A stretch of 64,000 bases of DNA. It comes from Syntrophales bacterium. Lineage in GTDB: Bacteria > Desulfobacterota > Syntrophia > Syntrophales > PHBD01. The notes under the pieces are model-generated. The model saw nothing but the letters and a program-made list of their open reading frames with translations, was not told the origin of the DNA and did no database searches. The stretch is from the NCBI GenBank assembly GCA_035363115.1, contig DAOSEM010000006.1, forward strand, positions 62,001-126,000, read 5' to 3'. Shown in pieces: positions 59,224-64,000 of the stretch; position 1 is the stretch's first letter, and each line of letters begins with the position of its first letter. The translations under genes were made by a program, and so were the position numbers.

Positions 59224-60633
59224 TCATGTCGTCACGGATCCGGAATCCTCGAACCAGTTGAAAAACTCACGGATCTTGTCCTTCTGGTCCGGCGGAACGT
59301 AGTCGAAATTGACCCAGCGATCCGTAACTTCCCAGTAGCGCTCCCTCTCCAGGGCGAGGATCTCGTCCCGGATGGCCGCCAGCCTTTCCGGCGGCTCGTT
59401 CAGCATGTCCCGCCAGATATGCCTCGCCTGTTCCTCTTCCCCTTGCCCCAGGTAGAAACCAGCCAGGATGGCCTGGCTCTTCCGGACGCCCAGGAACGCG
59501 ATCTCGTCAACGGCCGTTTCGGGCTCCTTGTCCAGGGTGAGGAAGATGTCGAGAAGCTCACGCCGGCCGGCAAATCCCCTCTCGTAGGCCTTCTCATTGA
59601 GCACCCGGAGATCGCTGGAGGCCGTGACCATGATGAACGGAAGGCCCGCCGTCACCGCGAGAAGGCCGTAATAGCGGAAGTAGGCGGCGATCTCCAGGGT
59701 GCGCTTCACGTCCCGCTCCATCAGGCGCTCGGCGAACAGGCGGTACTGGTTCAGAATGTTGAAGATCCCGTACTGGTCCCTGGCGTTGTGGCCGATGCGG
59801 AGAAAGGTGTTGAAATAGGCCACGATCAGCTCGACGGATTCCTCCAGGTTCTCCACCGCAGCGGATGCGGCGATCTCCCCCATGGCGTTGGAGACCTCCT
59901 GGACCATTTCCCGGATGGATCCCACCGCGGTGGTCAGGATGAACTCATACTGTTTCAGGACGGCCATCTCCGTCCAGGTCTTCGTGGCCTCGATCCGGGC
60001 GATGGAATCGTGGCAGAATCCATAAAAGCTTCCCGATTCGATGACGTGCCAGTAGGGCGGGTACTCCCGCTTGACGCTCAGGTAGTGGGTCAGGATCCTC
60101 TGGAGTGCACTGATGCAGGACAGTCCCAGGGAGCGGTCCATGCTGGCGATGGACTTGACGCCGATGTCGCCGATCTGCTCCACCGTGCCCAGAAACTTTC
60201 GCCGGGCCTCGGCCAGGTGCAGCGGATTCCGCCGGGCGGCCCGAAGGTGACCGAGGGCGGATTTCTCCAGGGAGCGGATGATGCTTTCGGGTCGCAGGAA
60301 ATCGAAGACGAAGAACAGATAGGGAATGATGATGACGAAGCTGACGGTGAGCAGGACCAGGTAGATCCAGACAACGGCCTTGATGGCCGTTGAGGCCGGG
60401 ACCAGTTTCGGTACCATGATCCAGACGTTGAAGACGATGATGAAAATGAAGAAGCTCATGACGGCGATGTTCACGCCGTTTCTCAGGAACAGGTCGCTGA
60501 TCTTGGGGGAGTAGCGCGTGGCGGCCAGCTCGACGATGATGGCCACCACGGTGATGGACACCGCGAGCGCGGTTGTGGACACCTGGGAGAGGTTCCCCAG
60601 GTTCTCGAAGAGAAAGGCGTAATCGACGATCAT
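59224..60633 (-). CDS. Membrane protein of unknown function, distantly DUF2254-like
   Basis: A 469-residue protein with about three N-terminal transmembrane helices (20-45, 55-80, 85-112) and a long helical cytoplasmic region. QIGDIGVKSIASMDRSLG and its surroundings resemble the conserved segment of DUF2254 membrane proteins, but the match is weak. Function unknown. It lies downstream of, and on the same strand as, the DUF3141 gene, with 178 bases between. Confidence 0.7.
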   Translation of the reverse strand: MIVDYAFLFENLGNLSQVSTTALAVSITVVAIIVELAATRYSPKISDLFLRNGVNIAVMSFFIFIIVFNVWIMVPKLVPASTAIKAVVWIYLVLLTVSFVIIIPYLFFVFDFLRPESIIRSLEKSALGHLRAARRNPLHLAEARRKFLGTVEQIGDIGVKSIASMDRSLGLSCISALQRILTHYLSVKREYPPYWHVIESGSFYGFCHDSIARIEATKTWTEMAVLKQYEFILTTAVGSIREMVQEVSNAMGEIAASAAVENLEESVELIVAYFNTFLRIGHNARDQYGIFNILNQYRLFAERLMERDVKRTLEIAAYFRYYGLLAVTAGLPFIMVTASSDLRVLNEKAYERGFAGRRELLDIFLTLDKEPETAVDEIAFLGVRKSQAILAGFYLGQGEEEQARHIWRDMLNEPPERLAAIRDEILALERERYWEVTDRWVNFDYVPPDQKDKIREFFNWFEDSGSVTT

Positions 60634-60811
60634 CGCTCCCCGGACCGCCCCCCGGCGAATCGATGGAGGCGCCTCGTGAGATCATGCGGAAACCGGGCAA
60701 GGCCGGTGTACCCCCATCCGATCGGCCATCCCGGCGGGAACCCGGCCGCTGCTGCATTCGGGAGTCCCACCCCGGACGATCCCGGGGGATGCGATGCCGG
60801 CTGTTTCGGCG

Positions 60812-62998
60812 TCATGCCTCTTTTTCGGAAATGCCCAGTCCCTTCCGGATTTTTTCCAGGACCACCTTCTCCGTTTCTGAAAAATGACCGTCCGCGTCGG
60901 CGATCTGCCGGCCCAGCGCCAGGGCTTCCCGTCGATCCTCCTGCTTCCGGATCAGTTTTCCCAAGGCCTTGAGGGCCCTCTTTTCATCGGCTTGAATCAC
61001 CATGGCCTGCTGCTTCACGATGTCCTTGAATACGGCCGGCCGGATTTCGCTGAAGATCGGATGGGACAGGGCAACCCTCTCAGCGGCGGCGTACTCGGAC
61101 CGATCGAAGATCCGGTCGGCCATCGTGACGGCCATCATCACCCGGATCAGCCCCTCGGCCTGGCCCCCGCTCTCGAAGGCCTTCTCGATCTCCTCGGGCA
61201 CGCAGGACGCCGGAAGGTCCCCTCCGGAATCACAGATCTCTTTCCGCCCCTCAACAAACGCCCGGTGGAGGATCTCCCGACCGAAGATCGAGCGGAAGAG
61301 CGTCTCCTGGTGACGGTCCCGGGTGTCCCGGTAGAGGTTGAGGGTATCCACGATGACCTTGTTCATCTGTTTTTCGAGGTCCACCAGCGGGTTTTCGGCG
61401 GAAACGGGGCGCCGCGTCTTTCGGGCCATGTCGGCAAGGGCCTTCACGGGCCGGACGGCCGGGTTCAGGTCCGAAAAGACGTACCTCTGAAGCCGCAGCG
61501 GATGCATCTGCTTGAAGATTTCCGCGGACAGGTCGTTGACGGTCATCTGGAGCCACGGCCGGACCCACATCCGGTACAGGGTGTCATTCCACTCGGAAAC
61601 GGCCTTGACGACCTGAAAGTCTTCCTCCTCCTGGGCGCCTTCCGTTCCCAGGGCGTAAATATCCTCGAACGTCCGCTCCTCGAACCGGGGCTTGAAGTCC
61701 GTATTGCCCATGGGGCCGCTGGCCTCGTCGATGACCATCTCGTACAGCCCCGGGGCGAGGTATTCGATCATGTCGAAGTTCCCGATGATCTCCTTATGCT
61801 CCTTCTGGGCGACGGCACCGGAGACGAAGATGCCCAGGTGGCCAATGTCGGAATGGACGATGTAGACGATCACCTGGCCGTGCCGCCGGATGTCGTCCGC
61901 CGATTCATACACCCGCGTGATCCAGCCCAGTGCCTGCTGGGGCGGGGTGATGTTGTCCCCCCGGGAGGCAAAGACCAGGATGGGACTGCGAATGTGTTTC
62001 AGGCTCAGCTTCTGCCCCTCCCGGAGTTCCAGGTCGCCTCGCTCCAGTTTGTTTCCCACAAAGAGGTTGTTGACGATGAAGTGGATCTCCTCGCTGTTCA
62101 TCATGAAGAAGCCGCCCCACCAGCGCTCGAACTTGAGGTACCGCTCCTCCTCCGTGTCGATCTGGGAGTAGAGGTTGTACTGCTTGCTCCAGTATGTGTT
62201 CGCCGGATTGAGGGACTCGAAGTTGGACACAAGGTTGGCCCCGTCAAACTTGCCGTTCCCCAGGTCGCTGAGGAAGGTATTCATCCAGACCCCGCCGCCG
62301 AGACCTCCCCGGTAGCGCATGGGATTGGCCCCCTCGACGCCGGCCCAGTAGGACAGGGGCGCGCCGTTGAGAACGAGAGGCCCCACCAGGTCCGGCCGGT
62401 CGGCGCACAGGAGCGCCGCCGCCCATCCCGCCTGGCAGTTGCCCATGATGGCCGGCTTGTCGAGGTTCGGATGGCGCGCCAGCACCTCCTCGACGAATTT
62501 GACCTCCGCGTCCTCCACATCGACCAGCGTCTGTCCGGGCATCGGCTCCGTGAAGAACAGGATGAAGTACACCGGGTGGCCGTTGGTGAGGGCCATGCCG
62601 ATCTCCGAATCCCTCTTGGATCCGCCGATTCCAGGCCCATGACCGGCCCGGGGGTCGATGATGATGATGGGCCGCTTGGGGAGGGTTTTGACATACGTTC
62701 CGGACCGCCGCTCATCCCTTCGCTTTCGCTGCAGTTCCTCCGCCCGCCGGTCGACGATGCGCACCAGGGCATAATTCACCGGCCTCTTGAAGTAGCGGCC
62801 GTCCAGGATCATCTCGTACCGGAAGGTGAGAACCGGCGGCTGCCCCTCCTTGAGGTGGTCGACATAGGCGTTGCCGCGCTTTCGCATCGCGTCCAGGAAA
62901 AGGACCGACCGCTGCCATGCATCCGTCCAATATTCCCAGGCATCCTTGAATGCACCGGTCTGGCCTGTGAAGGCCTCGGGATGGTATGACTTTTCCAT
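60812..62998 (-). CDS. DUF3141 alpha/beta-hydrolase-like protein with C-terminal TerB-like domain
   Basis: A 728-residue cytosolic protein. The N-terminal part has DAWEYWTDAWQRSVLFLDAM (PHA-synthase-associated pattern) and an alpha/beta-hydrolase fold: IIIIDPRAGHGPGIGG, IMGNCQAGWAAALL (nucleophile elbow GNCQAG with Cys), PILVFASRGDNITPPQQAL (acid) and VHSDIGHLGIF (His). These match DUF3141, related to PHA synthases. The last 130 residues have VMMAVTMADRIFDRSEYAAA and ADADGHFSETEKVVLEKI, typical of TerB-like domains. AAAGG precedes the ATG; an in-frame GTG at 63016 is possible. Confidence 0.82.
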   Translation of the reverse strand: MEKSYHPEAFTGQTGAFKDAWEYWTDAWQRSVLFLDAMRKRGNAYVDHLKEGQPPVLTFRYEMILDGRYFKRPVNYALVRIVDRRAEELQRKRRDERRSGTYVKTLPKRPIIIIDPRAGHGPGIGGSKRDSEIGMALTNGHPVYFILFFTEPMPGQTLVDVEDAEVKFVEEVLARHPNLDKPAIMGNCQAGWAAALLCADRPDLVGPLVLNGAPLSYWAGVEGANPMRYRGGLGGGVWMNTFLSDLGNGKFDGANLVSNFESLNPANTYWSKQYNLYSQIDTEEERYLKFERWWGGFFMMNSEEIHFIVNNLFVGNKLERGDLELREGQKLSLKHIRSPILVFASRGDNITPPQQALGWITRVYESADDIRRHGQVIVYIVHSDIGHLGIFVSGAVAQKEHKEIIGNFDMIEYLAPGLYEMVIDEASGPMGNTDFKPRFEERTFEDIYALGTEGAQEEEDFQVVKAVSEWNDTLYRMWVRPWLQMTVNDLSAEIFKQMHPLRLQRYVFSDLNPAVRPVKALADMARKTRRPVSAENPLVDLEKQMNKVIVDTLNLYRDTRDRHQETLFRSIFGREILHRAFVEGRKEICDSGGDLPASCVPEEIEKAFESGGQAEGLIRVMMAVTMADRIFDRSEYAAAERVALSHPIFSEIRPAVFKDIVKQQAMVIQADEKRALKALGKLIRKQEDRREALALGRQIADADGHFSETEKVVLEKIRKGLGISEKEA

Positions 62999-63546
62999 AT
63001 ATGTACCTTTCAGCACCTTTCTTTACGATTTGGGTAAACCCGCCGTTGAACTCCGTTTTCTCCTCTTCCTATATCCTATACAACAACGAATCGGACTACC
63101 CGGTAAAGAAAAAAAAGAAGAAACCACCTGCCCGCGAGAAAAAAGATGGATCGGCATTCCGTTCAAGGCATTCATTGACTATCTATCGTACGTTTGCTAC
63201 ATTACCTTTAAAGATGAATGCTGTTAAGGTGTTTCCCGTCTTTTCCCTTTTATCGGCAACCGTTTTTCGTCCCTCCTGACACCCTGCAAACGCAAGATTC
63301 TCCTCTTTCGGTTTGGAACCCGCCCGGGGAAGTCCTCCCGATTCCACCGGCCGGGGTCAACGCGGGAGTCCTTCCATGAACCGATGGTACCGGAAACTGC
63401 CCTCGCCGGACCCCGGGGGAGAGGATCCATCCCCGGGGGAAACCGGGGGAGTGCGCCTTCCCGGGCATACCCCGCAACGCGTGAACAGCAGGGAGGCATC
63501 CGCCTTTCCATCCGAATCCATTCCATGAAACCAAGGGGGTGAGACC
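62999..63546. other. Intergenic region between divergent genes
   Basis: About 550 bases with AT-rich and A-rich parts (a run of A and G near 63107-63125). Open frames are shadow-like. It holds a plus-strand promoter at 63175-63203; no gene is supported. Confidence 0.55.
63175..63203 (+). promoter_or_regulatory. Sigma-70 type promoter
   Basis: TTGACT (63175-63180) and TACATT (63198-63203) with a 17-base spacer, pointing toward the small genes at 63547 and 63847, about 340 bases away. Confidence 0.5.
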
Positions 63547-63804
63547 ATGCTTTTCATGATGATCTGTACCTGGGATCCCCAGGATGAACGGGAAGTCCGG
63601 ACAAGGAGGGCCACCTGGGAATGGCCTCCGGATGTCAAGGTCATCTACGAGTTTTATGATCTCCAGGGCCTGCGGACGATCTATGTGGTCGACACGGACG
63701 CCAAGGGGCTCATCGCCGCCCGGGCGGCATGGATCGATCTGCTCCAGTTCGAGACGTTCCCCGTTTATCCCATCGGGGAGACAAAAGGGAGGCTGTCCGG
63801 GTAA
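63547..63804 (+). CDS. Small DUF3303-like protein
   Basis: An 85-residue protein starting MLFMMICTWDPQDEREV and containing IYVVDTDAKGL and WIDLLQFETFPVYPIGE, matching the general pattern of DUF3303 (a ferredoxin-like small dimeric fold). Function unknown. GGGGGTGAG precedes the ATG by four bases. It is followed 42 bases later by another small gene. Confidence 0.72.
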   Translation: MLFMMICTWDPQDEREVRTRRATWEWPPDVKVIYEFYDLQGLRTIYVVDTDAKGLIAARAAWIDLLQFETFPVYPIGETKGRLSG

Positions 63805-63846
63805 GGCGGTCGCAGACCCCGTCGCTCCGGAAAGGAGGAATGCGCC

Positions 63847-64000
63847 ATGACGAATGTGGAATTGACGCCGGAAGAGGCGAAACTTCTTCTTGAAGTTCTG
63901 GAACGCTACTACCCGTCCCTCCGGATCGAGGTTGTAAACACCGACGACCGGGAGTTCCGACGGGCACTGAAAGCGAGAGAGGCCTTCATGAAGGACATGA
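63847..64000 (+). CDS. Hypothetical protein, cut by the window end
   Basis: The first 51 codons of a gene with AAAGGAGG before its ATG. The start, MTNVELTPEEAKLLLEVLER, has a helical amphipathic look often seen in small uncharacterised proteins. The frame is open to the last base of the window, so the length is unknown. Confidence 0.65.
   Translation, partial: MTNVELTPEEAKLLLEVLERYYPSLRIEVVNTDDREFRRALKAREAFMKDM

Noticed and set aside
1..64000. tRNA, rRNA, CRISPR arrays, insertion sequences, phage genes, toxin-antitoxin pairs.
   Set aside because: Looked for by eye and not found; the MORN-like YwqK repeats at 53600-54470 belong to a secreted protein, not an antitoxin pair.

Overview
The window looks like a chromosomal segment of a GC-rich (roughly 60 percent or more by eye) Gram-negative anaerobe. 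I infer a deltaproteobacterial lineage (Desulfobacterota, Syntrophales-like) from the gene mix: an oxygen-sensitive C-P lyase, lone biotin carboxylase, LctP-type permease, GYD and DUF3141 proteins, and many sensory/c-di-GMP proteins. No rRNA, tRNA, CRISPR array, insertion sequence or phage gene was seen.

Region 1 (1-25.1 kb) is a phosphorus-acquisition island. After a PIN-PhoH ATPase gene, a complete minus-strand phosphonate operon runs phnC-phnD-phnE-GNAT-phnG-phnH-phnI-phnJ-phnK-phnL-phnM and ends in a TIM-barrel sugar-phosphate isomerase-like gene; phnN, phnP and phnF are absent from it. Divergent from it are phoB and pstS-pstC-pstA-pstB-phoU-phoR. Direct-repeat Pho boxes (11-bp period) lie in the phnC/phoB gap and just before pstS. 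After a short stretch (CrtC/AttH-like protein, 32-residue lysine-rich peptide, GYD protein, haloacid dehalogenase, CGNR regulator) comes a second pstS-pstC-pstA-pstB set without phoU and without a visible Pho box.

Region 2 (25.2-35.7 kb) carries a HAD phosphatase, a Nudix hydrolase, a run of small secreted or membrane proteins, a membrane gluzincin-type peptidase, two membrane diguanylate cyclases, YaiI and YwbE family genes and an AraC/GyrI regulator. A 10-codon copy of the AraC start lies about 2 kb upstream of it.

Region 3 (35.8-47.4 kb, all minus strand) holds an ABC exporter (ATPase, FtsX-type permease, HlyD-type adaptor), then a stress/osmotic block: universal stress protein, MscS channel, OtsA-type synthase, TreT-like glycosyltransferase, DUF5752 protein and OtsB-type phosphatase. 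The two trehalose transcripts each begin with a long leader, and both leaders contain the same short hairpin motif. The otsB-side leader also ends in a strong intrinsic terminator. This is the best candidate in the window for an undescribed regulatory RNA.

Region 4 (47.7-64 kb) has an LctP-family permease with a small phosphoesterase, a biotin carboxylase, a large secreted protein joining a zinc phospholipase C-like domain to PKD and MORN-like repeats, a three-gene signalling set (sugar-binding-type protein, histidine kinase, HD-GYP response regulator), a membrane protein, a DUF3141-TerB-like fusion and two small genes at the right edge, the last cut by the window end.
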